Part shown: piece after piece, positions 38,912 to 52,600 of the stretch
Numbering within the stretch: position 1 is the stretch's first letter
Layout of the letters: each line of letters starts with the position of its first letter
Assembly: GCA_025084515.1 (NCBI GenBank)
Contig: JAJAGP010000209.1
Span: 280,341-344,340 of the forward strand
DNA length: 64,000 bases
Source: Ancistrus triradiatus
Lineage: Eukaryota; Chordata; Actinopteri; Siluriformes; Loricariidae
Direction of reading: 5' to 3'
The notes under the pieces: model-generated
Seen by the model: the letters and a program-made list of their open reading frames with translations, nothing else
The model's database searches: none
Told to the model about the DNA's origin: nothing
Translations under genes and position numbers: made by a program

Positions 38912-41200
38912 TATGTACTGTAGTATGAGCCTGGCAACATGCCCATGGCCAGCTCCGTTTTTAGAGCTAAACATAAAGCATTTCATTTGTTATACAAAGT
39001 GTGTGAAAATTGAGAGAGACAGGCCTTTACATCATCAGCACTTCCACTGACATCACCTGGAAATTACACACAGTTACATACTATGCAGTAAGACAAAGCA
39101 ATGATTGTTATACCATTATCTCTAAGAAATGTACCAAACAGTAAGCTGGTACAGCCTCCAGAGTAAAGGCAATTGTATGGCACATGTTAATTATGTATTT
39201 CATTCTCCATGATGATGGCTAGATTATTTCTAGCCTTCTAATAATATAATATTGTTAACTAAACTTTTCACGCCATTCATTAACGTCATTATCTTTTCGC
39301 CATTCATTAAAAACAGTTCATATAGGCAAACATATCAATAATACTAGTCCTATTATTGACTATGAAACATTTCAAAGTCAAATATGGAACATGTGTATAC
39401 TGGCATTATCTTGTAAGGGTGTTAATCTCAAGCATTTATTTTTGTAACTAGCTATGTTTACAAATAACCTTAACATTATTACCATGCTTCATACTATAGG
39501 TCTATGTATTGACGCTCTAGATAATAGTCTTACAATTTATTATTCATTCAGCAATGCATAATAATAAGATATTAATAATCCACTTCAGAACTTACAATTA
39601 AAAGACAAATGAAATTGGTTTATTGTAAATAGCAACAGATATCTTTCTACTGTATGTATGTAATATGTTGACTAAATTTTGACCAAACACATAATTTTTA
39701 CTAAACCTAACCCCATACCAAAACCCTGACCCCTTCAGACAGGAGAACATTTCTGACCAAACCTAAACACCACCCAAACCAGACCTTACCTATCAATACA
39801 TACTGTATGGAAATGTAATGACAGAACAATCTGCTACAATTTGATCAAAACCTTTGATAACACACCATTTAAACACTGAGTGTCATTAGAGATCCAACAT
39901 GTGGCTGTTCAAATAGAAATAGTGGTGCATTTGCATGCCAATCTGTTACACTAAGGAACAAGGGCAAAACAAGAGCCAGAGCAACACTTTGGAGCGTCCC
40001 AAGATCCGATTACGATAACAACAATGTTTGCCTCATTTTTCTTTTGTTTTGGCAAGGCATATCAGTCGTCTGGTTCACTCCGCTGATGCACTGTCTGTTA
40101 CAAACACTGAATTATTGAGCACTGTGGCAGCTCAGCTTTCACAGCCAACAACATCCATTCATTCCAATTCTGGTGGCAGGTATTTCCTACTGAGGTTCAA
40201 GTCATCACAGGATACTACAGTGGGGTATACAAGGTGATTTTTGTGGTAATTTAACTTACAATTACCTTGAAAATATGAGAAAAATCCAGCCTTTAAGTGA
40301 AGTATATTTATAGCAAGAAAGTGTTTTAAAAATTCTAACAAAATCTGTCACATTTACTGTCACACCTGGAAAGTCATACAACCTTTCTAAAGCATGTTCC
40401 TGCTTATACAGTTTTAACTTTTTAAGTTAAAGTATTTCAGAACTATTAACTAGCCACCCATGACTTCTTGTTTTACTGGGGTATGAATATTAGGTGACAG
40501 AGGCCAGTTGCCTTAGTTATTCACCAACACAGGGATTTGGGGGAATTGTCAAATGAATTGTGGCAAAAGTAAGTTAACCTGAATAAATCAGGCAATGGCT
40601 ATAAAATATGGACATTCATGAAACTGCTCATATTCACTGATGTGCAATAAACAAATTATGAAGTTTAAACAACCTGAACCTATAATGTGCTTGCCTGGAA
40701 TGTGACACTCAATTATCTCACTGACATTAAACTATTTGAAAAGACTGTGTATGATCTGGATGGATTCTGTATTGAGTTGAGTTGTAAATTCCTTATTCTA
40801 AATATATTGTTCTGTAGTCTAATCAAACATTATTGAAGACAAGGTACCTTTATGTTGGCAAAGGGATTTTGTAGAAAGTATTAATGATTTTGTTTTTAAA
40901 AAAAGATACATGTTCTTTTTTTTCTTAAATTTGTTTCAACTAAAGGTTTGATTTTTCTAATCTTTTCAATATAAGAATAACCTAATTAAGTGCAAAAACA
41001 TTTCTGTATGACATTTTATACCATGTTTACCAGATGCGCCCATACCTGAAGCTGACTATTTCAACATTTAGTGAGTAAATATGATCATAGGGATGTCCTG
41101 TGTCTGTGTGTGTGATTTGTGTAAATTAGTATTAATATTATAAAGTTAGCAACCTAAGCAGCTATTATACAGAATAAATGTGTTTAACTACTAATAAATA

Positions 41201-42926
41201 AAGGATGTGCAGCATGTCAGGGTGATCAAGGATAGAAATGGAAATGTACTGACAGGTGAGGAGAGGGTGAGGGAAAGATGGAAGGAGTATTTTGAGGAGA
41301 TGATGAATGTAGAAAATGAAAGGGAAAGAAGGCTGGATGGTTTTAGAATAGAAAGAGATGTGGAACAGGAGTTCAAGATATTAGCGAGAAGAAGTGAGAA
41401 AGCTTAACAAGGATGAAGAAACGAAAGGCAGTGGGAATCTGATGGACCCCATACCGGTTGAGGCATGGAAAGGTCCAGGAGAGCTGGGAGTGGTGTTTGG
41501 GACTAGATTATCATGCGAATTCTGAGTTGATGGTGAAGAGAGTATGCCGTGAGGGAATGGAGGAAAGTTTACTTGTACCGAATTGTAAGCAGGAAGGATG
41601 TGATTGCTTACAGAGTTAGGGCTCTTACAGGGGCATAAAGTTGATGAGCCACACAATGAAGATTTGGGAGAGAGTTGTGGAAGCTAGGCTCAGACAGGAG
41701 GTGACAGTGTGTGAACAACAGTATGGTTTCATGCCAAGGAAGAGCACCATGGATGCGATTTTTGCTTTGAGACTGCTGATGGAGAAGTATAGAGAAGGTC
41801 AGAAAGAGCTACACTGCGTCTTAGTGGATTTGGAGAAAGCTTATGACAGGGTGCCAAGGGAGGAACTGTGGTGGTGTATGAGGAAGTCTCGAGTGGCTGA
41901 AAAGTACATTAGATTGGTGCAGGACATGTATGAGAACAGCATGACAGCGGTAAGATGTGCTGTAGGAGTGACAGATAGCTTCAAGGAAGAGGTGGGGCTG
42001 CATCATGGATCGGCCCTGAGTCCCTTCTTATGGAGTGATGGACAGACTAACAGATGAGGTCAGACAGGAATCGCCGTGGACTATGATGTTTGCAGACGAC
42101 ATTGTGATCTGTAGTGAGAACAGGGAGCAGGTAGAAGAGAACTTGGAGAGGTGGAGGTATAATCTGGAAAGGAGAGGAATGAAAGTCAACTGTAATAAGA
42201 CAGAATACATGTGTGTAAATGAAAGGGAGGCAGGTGGAACAGTCAGGCTACAGGGATCAGTGGTCACAAAGGTCCAGGAGTTCAGGTACTTGGGATCAAC
42301 TGTCCAAGGAAATGGGGAGCGTGGAAAGGAGATTAAGAAGAGAGTACAGGCAGAATGAGGTAGGTGGAGAAAAGTGTCAGGAGTGCTGTGTGACAAAAGG
42401 GTCGCAGCAAAAGTGAAAGGAAAGATTTATAAGAGAGTAGTGAGACCAGCCTTGTTGTATGGGTTAGAGACAGTGGCACTGACAAAGAGACAGGAACCAG
42501 AGCTGGAGGTGGCAGAACTTGTCTTAAGATGTTGAGGTTCTCTTAGGAGTGTATAGGCTGCGACAGGATTAGGAGATGATCATCCAGAGGCGACTCACAG
42601 GTGACGAAATTGGGAGACAAATTCGAGAGGAAGCTGAGATGGTTTGGACATGCTGCAAAGGAGCGGAGAGTGGATCTATTGTAGGAGGATGTGCGCGGAT
42701 GAGCGACAGGCCAGAGACGGCGGAGGAAGACCAAAGAAAAGGAGTTATTGGTAGTGGCCTAAATGACGATATGCCCAGTGGTTATTTGGTAGTGGTAAAT
42801 GAAGATATGCAGGGAGTTGGGGTGACAGTAGAGGACGTGGAGAACAGGGTGAGGTGGAAACGTTTAACTCGCTGTGGTGACCCCTGATAAAGGGAGAAGC
42901 CGAAAGAAGAAGAAGAAGAAGATCTG
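41201..42926 (+). mobile_element. 5'-truncated RTE-like LINE with target-site duplication
   Basis: The insert starts after CTAATAAATA (41191-41200) and the same ten bases recur at 42927-42936 after a GAAGAAGAAG tail, so a target-site duplication is likely. The endonuclease half is absent. The 3' terminal repeat tail of short GAA units fits RTE-type elements. Confidence 0.8.
41207..42887 (+). pseudogene. RTE-like reverse transcriptase, frameshifted
   Basis: Open pieces at 41207-41407, 41641-42057, 42035-42358 and 42576-42887 follow one protein. Seen in order: GNVLTGEERVRERWKEYFEE, then QQYGFMPRKSTMDAIFAL, the catalytic LVDLEKAYDRVPREELW (motif A), GLHHGSALSPF (motif B), and MFADDIVIC (motif C, FADD), followed by VQEFRYLGSTVQ and a C-terminal ENRVRWKRLTRCGDP. 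At least three frameshifts and a gap after 41407 rule out function. Confidence 0.88.
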
Positions 42927-43223
42927 CTAATAAATACCACAGCAAAATAAACATAAGCTCTTAATCACAAAATATGCAGATATATGACTATATATAGAAT
43001 TTTATCATGCTCACTTTAGACTCGTCGTATACATAGTGTATAATAATTGCACAAAATACAAGTCAAAATAGTGCACCAAACAGTACAAATAACATAAATT
43101 TAACATAGTCATAACTTGTACCAATTTATTCCACAAATGTTACTTGCAATACAAAGTTTATTTAAACTATTACTATAACTTATTAATTAGATAACTTAGT
43201 TTAATTCTTACATATGACATCTA

Positions 43224-43433
43224 AGGTGCCCAAGGAAGTTGGATCCCTTTTTGAGTCTTGGTCCTCCCAAGATTTCTTACTTATAAGGTTTAGGGAGGTT
43301 TTTAATGCCACTGTCACTCTAGGCTTGCACAGTTTGAGCTTTGGGCTTAAATAATAGAAGAAAATATAAAATTGTAAAGCTGCTTTGAGACAATGCTCCA
43401 TTGTGAAAAGCTATGTAGAAATAAATCTGACTA
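43224..43433 (+). repeat. Dispersed repeat with TTTTTGAGTCTTGGTCCTCC, second copy
   Basis: Same landmarks as 12170-12391, with some loss in the centre. Confidence 0.7.
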
Positions 43434-44398
43434 TTTGATTAACTTGATGCAGAGCATTCAGCTGACATGTATGTTATATAATAAACTACTAATACTAATT
43501 ATGATTTAATATAATTAATTAAAATGATATAATTAATGTAAATATTAGTAATACTTATATTACTAAAATAGCTTTCTTCTAGCTTCATAATATTGCTAAA
43601 CTTCATGATATTGCTAAACTGTAGGTGCAGAGAAACTGGTTAATGAATGTACATATATTACCTCAAGGTTGGATTATTGTAGTGCTCTACTGATTAGATG
43701 CTCTAATAAGCCTGTAAACAAAAAACTGTTAATCCAGAAAGCCACAGCTCAAGCGCTAACTTAGAATTAGAAATTGTTATCATATTGGTCCAATTCTATC
43801 AGCTCTTTATGGATTAGCAGTGGTGGACAGGAACACAGTACATTTACCACATTTAATTTATTTCTACTTTCCTTGAGTATTTCTTTTATTTTGATAGTTT
43901 TTACTTTCACTCCACTACATTTCAAGGTAAATTTGTACTATCAACATTTATACTATATTAATGAAACCTGAGGGCAGGGGTTTACTATCAGACTTCTGTG
44001 TGATCTGGGTTGTCCGTTAATTCCTTATATATTCCAAAGTTAAGCACTAAAGTCATTAAAGAATGGGACTACAGTGTTGTTAACAATATAGTTCTATGGG
44101 TGTGGCCTTGCATTGATACTATCGAAGCTTTGTGAAAGTGAAAGTAACATAGAAATGACTAGTATGAATAGAAGTCAGTTACAAGGATTTTTTTTCCCTT
44201 TTCATGCTATACTATGCAAATTATTGTACTTTTTATTACTTTAAATACCACTGTTTCTTTTACATTAAACTATGTGTAGCCAATAAAATATATGCAGCAA
44301 ACATAAATTATTGAAGAGTGGGTAAAAAAGACACACCAGGAATCACACTTAAATAAGCCACTTTAACAGTTTGCACATAATTTAATTATATAATTCAG

Positions 44399-44580
44399 TT
44401 CTGCCACCGGGCCTGGTGGGTGTGTGCACTATTGTGCCCTGCGATGGACTGGCACTCTATCGAGGGTTCCCTCCTTATGTCCAGTGCTGTTGGTTAGGGC
44501 CTGGCCTCGTGACCTTGAATTGGATTAAGTAGGTATGGAAAGTGAGTGACTGAGTGAGTGAGTGAGTAAGTGAGTGAGCG
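44399..44580 (+). repeat. SINE type B 3' body ending in (GAGT)n
   Basis: TGCGATGGACTGGCACTCTA and CTCGTGACCTTGAATTGGAT are typical of this SINE's body, and the copy runs into tetranucleotide GAGT repeats at about 44541-44580. The head is missing. Confidence 0.6.
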
Positions 44581-44725
44581 AGCATTTAGCAGATGATTAC
44601 GCAGAGCGACTTACAACTGACCAAAGCAATTGTGGGTTTAAGTTTTGTGCTCAAAGCCCCAACAGTGACAGAGCTGGAACTTGAACTCACATTTTGAGTC
44701 AGCAGTCCAAAACCTGAACCACAGA
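44581..44725 (-). repeat. SINE type A, degenerate, minus orientation
   Basis: AGCATTTAGCAGATGATTAC and CAATTGTGGGTTTAAG match the reversed tail and body; the reversed head is weak (ACTTGAACTCACATTTTGAG). Confidence 0.6.
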
Positions 44726-45779
44726 ACATCAACTGTCTTCAGGCTTTCCTTTGGTTATCCCTGTGCAGAAAAGAAAAGAACCGCGATTCATAGAGGCCGT
44801 CACTCAGATTTCGGTTCATAAAGATTCGTTTTTCTTGAATTATCTATGTAGCTCAGAGGTATCGAAAACTACGATTCGATTCTTTTGTGTCACCACTGTT
44901 GCTTAGCGACACATAACAATACAGATCATACTTTGAGTGAATACAGGAAGAGTGACATACTTCAGCTCTTAGTAGAAGCAGTCAGCTGGTAGAAACCTGA
45001 CACAACACAAGAAACTAACTACTGGGCAACTTTATGTGTAGTTCCGCTATGCCTTTGCGGTGCTGTAAATAGGCCTACATCAAGTCTCTAACACAAACAC
45101 CTTATTTTAACGCAGGACTGCCATCTGGTGTCCTCACAGTTTGAACCAGAGCGCCACAGCTTAAGCCAGTTCTTTGTTAAGGCTATTTGAGGCTATCCTG
45201 ATCTAGAAACTTTATATGAATTAATAACGTACAGTGTTTTGACATATTTCGAGTAGAAATATTAGTTATTTTCAATAAATTACAACACAAAGCACAAAAC
45301 ATACTGAACTCAGAATATATGCTCAATAAAATTATTGAGCAGGTGTTGATCCTGCATTGAATCTAAACAAAACTGACGCAGTTTTGTTAACTTAAAACGG
45401 TACTTTGAAAGAATCAAATCACTTTTTATTGTCAGTGTTAATGAATCCAGAGAATCATAGCTGGTTCGGGTTACAATAGGTAGATTACTTTTAAAGAGCT
45501 GAACAAGTGTAGGCTATGGTAGAACTGGGTGCGCTGTTTGTTAGTCGATGTAACTGTAGTAAGTTGATTTTATAAATAATGCAGGTCAGGAAGGAGTGGT
45601 TCGTATTACGTAACACGTCCTTCGAAAGCGCATACTACTCTACTAAAAATGCAGTGTAGCAGGCTGTCGTACTTTGAGTGTTGTGTGCTCACATAGGATA
45701 CTATGTAGTACGCTAGTAGCTATAGTAGACATAGTCACTTTAGAACGTAACCGCAGTGTCGCATCACATTTCACTTCCT

Positions 45780-45948
45780 GTTGCGCAGGTATCGGGACAC
45801 ACCTGCAGAGAAAAGGACGAACGTCAGAAGCTAACTGAAACTTCTGAATAAAGTTCGTCTACACGAAGTCTTCATGTGATTTCAGTTGAGATTATATCAG
45901 ATGAAGAATTTGGCTGAGGAGCAAGACGTTTTAAATTCGATTTAACCG
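45780..45948 (+). promoter_or_regulatory. spint1: Probable SPINT1 5' untranslated exon and promoter-proximal region
   Basis: A good donor (ACCG|GTAAGG) at 45948/45949 is followed by an acceptor (TGTTTACAG) ending at 46162, so a non-coding first exon spliced to the start-codon exon is likely. The 5' limit is not visible; 45780 is a guess. The stretch is less repetitive and has more CpG than its surroundings, including GGCGCGCC just past the donor. Confidence 0.5.
45874..45945 (+). promoter_or_regulatory. spint1: Two upstream reading frames in the SPINT1 leader
   Basis: Within the putative leader exon there is a minimal start-stop ATGTGA at 45874-45879 and a complete 14-codon frame at 45901-45945 (MKNLAEEQDVLNSI, stop TAA). 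Both end before the donor. If transcription starts upstream of them they could lower translation of the main frame. The effect is inference; the frames are seen directly. Confidence 0.4.
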
Positions 45949-46162
45949 GTAAGGCGCGCCTTTTAAAGCGGATTTGTTTACCTGAAAGGCCTACCTGGAT
46001 GGATAGAAACTAATGCCAGTCAGTGCTTGTTTTGGTTTATCATTTGGTTTAGGTGGAAGGCTCTATGAATCCGTTCGAAACCGATAGGCTATATGAGATT
46101 AATATTCGATGTGATGAGTGTAAAACTGAGAAGAAGCGTTTGTTTTGTGCTTGTGTTTACAG

Positions 46163-46627
46163 GTTTGCCTTTAAGGCATACAGAGAAGAGAGAGGAGCCT
46201 CACAGTAATAATAGCCTAAAGATGATGAAGGGAAAGCTGAATCCGTATCAGATTTGTCTGATCGTTTGGACCACGTTACTTTTGAGAATTAATGCTCAGG
46301 ACCCTGCAGATCAGTGCACGAGCAAGTTTAGTAAAGGAAAGGAAGGCTTGGTGTTAGACACGGATGATTCGGTAATGGAAGGAGCCGTGTTCCTTGGCTC
46401 TCCGTCGGTCAATCGGGTTAAAGAGTGTGTGTCTGCCTGCTGCAACGATCCCAGCTGTAATCTGGCTTTAATGGAGAATGGTGATGTGGAGGGAACCATC
46501 AAATCCTGCTTCATCTTTAATTGTTTCTACAAGCAAAAGGAGGTGTGCCGCTTTGTCCGAAAGAATGGCTTTAACAACTACGTCCTGACCTCTGTTTTTG
46601 CAGACTACCTGAAGGCATACGACCCAA
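46163..46627 (+). CDS. spint1: SPINT1 start exon: leader end, signal peptide and MANEC domain
   Basis: The exon begins after the acceptor ending at 46162; coding starts at ATG 46222 (ATGATGAAGGGA) and the donor GTAAGT follows 46627. It encodes MMKGKLNPYQICLIVWTTLL through AYDP plus one base. Cysteine pairs such as CVSACCNDPSC and SCFIFNCF are typical of the MANEC domain. Confidence 0.93.
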
Positions 46628-49600
46628 GTAAGTGTTTGACTTCTTAGATTAAAATTAGGTGGACGGGGATTATATTAGTTTGGATTGGATTATGTCCATT
46701 AGTTGTGGAAGTTAGTGGTGCATCCAACACCTGTATACTATATGTAGCTTACCTGAAGGCAGTGCATAAGCCTGACTGGCTGAATTTCAGTGACCAAGTT
46801 AAGTGTGATATGAACTTGTAAATTCCTCACAGAGAAGAATGGAAACACTTTAAACTAAAGGAAAACTTAATAGTTCGAGTGAATTTCTATCCATAACATA
46901 TGTAGCTTTACATGTACACAAAATATAATTGAGTTGTTTCTGGAACCTAATGGCAGTTGTTAAATTTTATGAATGAACATTTAAAATTCAAAAAATAGGC
47001 TGTAATGTTCTCCACAGTTACAGCTGATTACATTATGAAAACACATTCAGTTAAAGGTATACAGGGCTTAAATTGAAGTCCATCAATGAAAATATGTAAA
47101 ATTCATTAAAAATTAAGTTTCCCTGTTGGAATCCTCTCCAACATGGCAGACAATGGTATGAAAATGCTTTCAACTGAATGCATACTTGGTCGTTTTGTAC
47201 ATGGTTACCACTAATAATTATAGATCAGTTCCTTTCTAGAATGAACTGAAAATGTAAGGGTAAATGTCACCTCAGTGAACATGTAAAATATGCCAATTAT
47301 AAGCTACTGCTGTATTTTAGGCCAGTAGAATTTCTCACTGGAGAATCCTGATTATATTAAGAAAGCTCTTTTGACTAAAGGCAAACTCCATTGTTTTGCC
47401 TTAATTTATATCCACAGCAAAGTTTCGCTTTAGCATGATCACAAAAAAACAATAATTAACCTTCATTATATGGAAGCTCTGGAAACCCAAGGGCATTCTT
47501 AGTCCTACATGACTTGAATTTAGTGCTAAGACCATAACGCTGTAACAGTAATGGTTTAAGGATGACAATGCTGTAAGTAAATGTGTCACTAACAATGTAC
47601 TTGTCTTTATACAACTTTCCAACAATAGAGTAGTTATGGTTCATTGCCTTTTCACTAAGAGTTTGTTGTTGTTTTTAATTTTTTACTGTTATGTAATTGA
47701 CTGACCCAGTTTTTACATTTGGGCATTTTTATAGTCAGTACTGTTTGTCTCTACACAAATTCTTCTCGTGTTAAAATTATCATCCAAGCTGAATGAGGGT
47801 GTTTGAAATAAATTTCAATCATTATAGATAATGGTTGTTTGAGCTAGAGAAATCCTTAAAGGATTTTTAAAAAAGGAAGTTAAAAACGGAAATGTGTGAC
47901 TGTAGGATTTCCTTCATGTCAGCCTCATAATGGTTTCATTAAAAATTCCCGAGGTCAGTGATTGACTAGCAATGAAGACAAGAGCTCCTTTCACTTGCTT
48001 GGATAGTTTGCAAGAGCTGTCCAAAAATGTTCGAGTCCCGGCTGGTGTACTTTATTCCTGAGAAATACAGATAAACACCTGAAATTCAAAAGAATTGAAA
48101 CTGAAAGAAAATTGTTAGTTGGGGTGACAGTTTTGTTAACTTTAACAGGTAACCGGTGTGCCGGGATCTTTTAATGAAGGAGCAAAGTTTAATCATAAAT
48201 GTTAATGTGGAATTTTTGTACAGAAATGGCCCTGGGTTATATTATATGGCTTTATTATATATAGTCATGGCCACACATATTGGCAATATAGATATAGTTT
48301 TAACTAGTTTTAGGAGAGAAAAGTTGAGTAAACCATTGTATTGTGTGTCTGTATGAACCACACTGAGAACAGAGAAACAAAAGAGAAGAAGCTACAAGTA
48401 TATGTCCTGAGATTATATTGTTTCTAGGTCCGGTTTCCACCCACATTCCAAAGACATGCAGTAGGTTGATTGGTCACTCTATATTGACCCATGACTAGAG
48501 TGTTGATTATAAACTTGTGTCTGTTGTGAATATACCCACTGATGCTGATATAATGTTAAACAAAATTAATAAACAACATCATCAAGAATTTGCAGCACAT
48601 GGCAGTGTAGCTAGTCTCTTGACAATGATGGAAGAGAAAAGCTGATAAGAGACTGGAAGAAAGAATTGTGCAGATGTTGCAGAGAGAACAAAAAAAAATA
48701 ATTCTACAGAATCATCTGAATGAAAGAGGAATTTATGGTGGGAGGCCCAGAAGGACCCCATTGCTGACACAGAGAGAAAAATGTCCTGTCTGTTTTGGTA
48801 GAGTACAACATTGTTCTGTTTACAGAAAATGTAATGAGGCCTTTAAAGAAAAGAAAACAATGCTTACAATCAAACTTGGAGGTTTACTGTGCTTCTGGCA
48901 CTAGCAGCCTAGAATGTGTACATGACATCATGAAAGCATTTTAGTGCAATTTGGCACCACCAGTAACCTGGGATTGTTCTGAGGTGGCCATCAATAAGTC
49001 CAGATCACAGTCTCATAGGACACATGTGGAGAGATCAGCAGCTGTGAGACGGCACCCTTTAAATTTGTGAGACCTAAAGAAGACAAATTTAAACTGAGCA
49101 AGAACCATGAAGACAGTGCCAACCCATTTTTTAGAATATTGTATGATGTCTAAATCAGATATTGGACATATGTTTAAGCTTAATTTTTAGGCAGAAAAGT
49201 CTGCCAACCATATTTGTTCCTTTTATCCAGCCTCTTTTAATAAAACAATACGTTGCGCTTGTAATGCAGTATCATATGCCAGCTGTTCTCATTCTTTTCA
49301 TCAAATGGGCAACTGTGGCCTAAAGCAAGTCTCACAGTCCATGTAGCTGAATGCTATAGATGTATAATAACAAAAACACATCTGCGTTTTGTGAACCACT
49401 AATCTAGACTATTAGTTTTACACCTTTAATCAAGGGAGGCTTCTCAGTTATAACTCATAATAACTTGAATAACCGTTATACAATTTGTGATATCAGTTAA
49501 GTCGCTTGTAATTGGTGGTTCTTCTGGATGTAAATGTGGTCTGGTCTCATGGTTTCTTGTGTCTCTGGGTGATTTTGGTGGACTAATCAAAAGTCCAGAC

Positions 49601-52600
49601 CTGCAATCCATCATTGGTTAGGGTGAATTATTTCTTTGATTTCTTTCTTTGTTTTATGACTATTGACTATAGAGTCTGTGGTGGTGCAAGAGTGAAGGTA
49701 CTGGACGTGCCAAAGGTATGTGAGGTACTGGACACACTGCCGAAGTTTGGCCCTTGGAAAAGGCCCTTAACCCACAGTTGCTTGGATTTATACCTTGTCC
49801 TCCTAATGTTAATGTAAATGTAGTCAACATGTTGGATGTCGGAGAAATGTTCAAGAGTAGAGACCTGTATTTAAAAATGCGAACATGATTTGTTACCTCT
49901 TAAGTGTTAAACAGCACTAACCTGGTAATGGCATTAGTGCTTGCACGCAATTTTGTAATGCTTTGCGTATTGAGCTGCTCACCTTGAAACCGGAATAGAA
50001 GGAACATGTTCCTGTAATTCAAGGTTTCCGTTCCCTTCCTGATAAACTTTTTTTTAGGTCTTCCTAACCTCAAACCTGTAATGACTTGTTCAGTTTTGTA
50101 TCCCAGCAGTTTTAATCATGCCTGCACTCACTGCTGTTCTTGAAATGCCATAATGTTTGTTTATTGATTTGAGCAGATCAGGAGGACAGGCCTCCCAAGG
50201 CAAATGCAGGACAGGACAGAGTGGTGCAGCCTCACGACATTGTGATGCTCAATGGACTTGAGAGTACGGACGACCACAAAATTGTGGAATACCAGTGGGA
50301 TCTGGTGTCTGGAAACTCTTCAGCTGTTATGCAGGTATGTGACCTTTCTCAAAACACTTTATTGTTTCCACAGAACCTATTTTGGCAAATATATTTACAA
50401 TTAATAATTAACTTAAAGGTCTCTGTCTGTAAATGCCTTGCATAAAGAAACATGTACAGTTTTTCAACATGCACTTTCACCACTATGTTTGTGCTATGTG
50501 TGTGGTTACCACAAGCAGTACTTTTGACGCGTATCCTGTTCTCAGAAAAGGAAAGTAAGCCTGTTTACTCGATTTACACTCACGGTATAGTAAAAAGATC
50601 CTTACATTCTGTTATTGTTTGAAATATGCAACTCTTTCAAACTATAACCAATGTATTTTTACATTAAAGTACTTGGCATAATGCAGTCATGAGAAAATGT
50701 GGCTATTTGCCAACTGCTTATTCTTCCGTATAAGTAGATTTTGAAAAATAAGCCATGGTACTCCCACATACATGCAACTATAAAGAGAATATCTGAAGTA
50801 TTTCTAAGGGTAGTTTTAGCATTACGAATTTGACATATGGACTCACATTGACTTCCAAAATGTTTAATTTTCTGAACAGTGTACAGACAAAATAATGGAA
50901 CCTCTAATAAAATCTGATGTGAAGTCTGTTCAATGTTTTTGACATGTGTTGTTTATCAAACCACACCTAAATAATTTCATTGTAAGCACACAGGCATCAT
51001 CTGGGAATGATAATGTCAGAAAAGAATTTGCACTTTGTTCTAAAAAATGCATAAGATTTGTTGGCTGTTATAACAATGCAAAGCCATCATTGGCTCTTAC
51101 AATTTCCAGAAAATGGCTGTTTGTTCTTTGGCTTTGTCAGGATGTAAATTCAGGCTTAGGAAATATGGTGAAAGTTAGGTATAGTGCATTAACCTTGAAT
51201 GTTTGACTAACAGTCCTGGCTGTACAATCAAATCCAACTTGCCTGTGCGTGTGAAAGTCCTATTTCGTGTGGTATACCCATTTTATAATCCATGTTCTGT
51301 ACTATATATGGACGTGACATTTTAGACAGAATGTAGAGCAATATTATTACACATATAGTATTATGGTTTGTCAGCACTGCTTATGAGAAATCACATAGCA
51401 TTATGTGAGACATTTCCAGAAAACCTGTAAATAAAGTATGACCTGGAAAAATGGCATGTTAGTGGATAAATAAAAGTTTTAAAGTGCAACTTTGTAATTC
51501 AGAAATTAAAAAAATACTGAAGTCAACAGACATTTTATCTTATTTATATATACACGTGTGTGTGTGTGTGTGTGTGTGTGAAAAGTATTTATTCAGCCAC
51601 TGATTGTGCAAGTTCTCCTACTTAGAAAGTTGAGAGAGGTCTGAAAAAAAAATCCAGGAAATCACATTGTAGGATTTTTAAATAATTAAATTGTAAATTA
51701 TGGTGGAAAATAAGTATTTGGTCAATAACAAAAGTTCATCTCAGTCCTTTGTTGGCAATGACAGAGGTCAAACGTTTCCTGTAAGTCTTCACCTGGTTTG
51801 CACACACTGTAGCTGGTATTTTTGGCCCATTCCTCCATGCAGATCTCCTCTAGAGCATCCCCAAATTTTCTATGGGGTTGAGGTCTGGAGACTGGCTAGG
51901 TCACTCCAGGACCTTGAAATGCTTTTTACGGAGCCACTCCTTCATTGCCCGAGTGGTGTGTTTGGGATCATTGTTATGCTGGAAGAGCCAGCCACGTTCC
52001 ATCTTCAATGCTCTCACTGATGGAAGGAGGTTTTGCCTTAAAATCTCATGATACATGGCCCCGTTCATTCTTCCCTTAACACGGATCAGTCGTCCTGTCC
52101 CCTCTGCAGAAAAACAGCCCCATTGCATGATGTTTCCACCCAGCATTCACCCAGATGTTGCAACTCAGCATTCTTCTTCCTCCAAACACGACGAGTTTTT
52201 ACCAAAAACGTCTATTGTAGTTTTTTCTGACCAAATGATATTCTCCCATCATTCTATCATCCATATGCTCTCTGGCAAACTTCAGACGAGCCTGGACATG
52301 TACTGGCTTAAGCAGGGGGACACGCCTGGCACTGCAGGATCTGAGTCCCTCTCGCTGTAGTGTGTTACTGATGGTAGCCTTTGTTACTTTGGTCCCAGCT
52401 GCAGGTCATTCATCAGGTCCCTCCGTGTAGTTCTGGGATTTTTGCTCACCGTTCTCATGATCATTTTGACCCCACGGGATGAGATCTTGTGTGGGGCCCC
52501 AGATCAAGGGAGATTATCAATGGTCTTGTATGTCTTCCATTTTCTTACAATTGCTCTGAGAGTTGATTTATTTACTCCAACCTGCTTGCCTATTGTAAAT

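Larger units (their letters stand above)
32411..45779. other. Intergenic region between divergent PPP1R14 and SPINT1 genes
   Basis: The two genes are transcribed away from this 13-kb region. It holds a (GT)n tract, unclassified repeat copy 3, two Tc1/mariner relics, a family B Tc1, an RTE LINE relic and SINE pieces. I see no gene in 33130-34310, 35400-37330, 38914-41190 or 43440-44395. The sequences next to each gene (about 32.4-32.6 kb and 45.5-45.95 kb) are the likely promoters; no TATA box is obvious. Confidence 0.55.
46628..50176. other. SPINT1 intron after the MANEC exon
   Basis: Mostly unique-looking AT-rich sequence. It holds a Tc1-like trace (48640-49110), a SINE type B piece near 48425-48500 and a degenerate SINE type A (49665-49822). 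Nothing recognised in 46640-48420. Confidence 0.5.
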
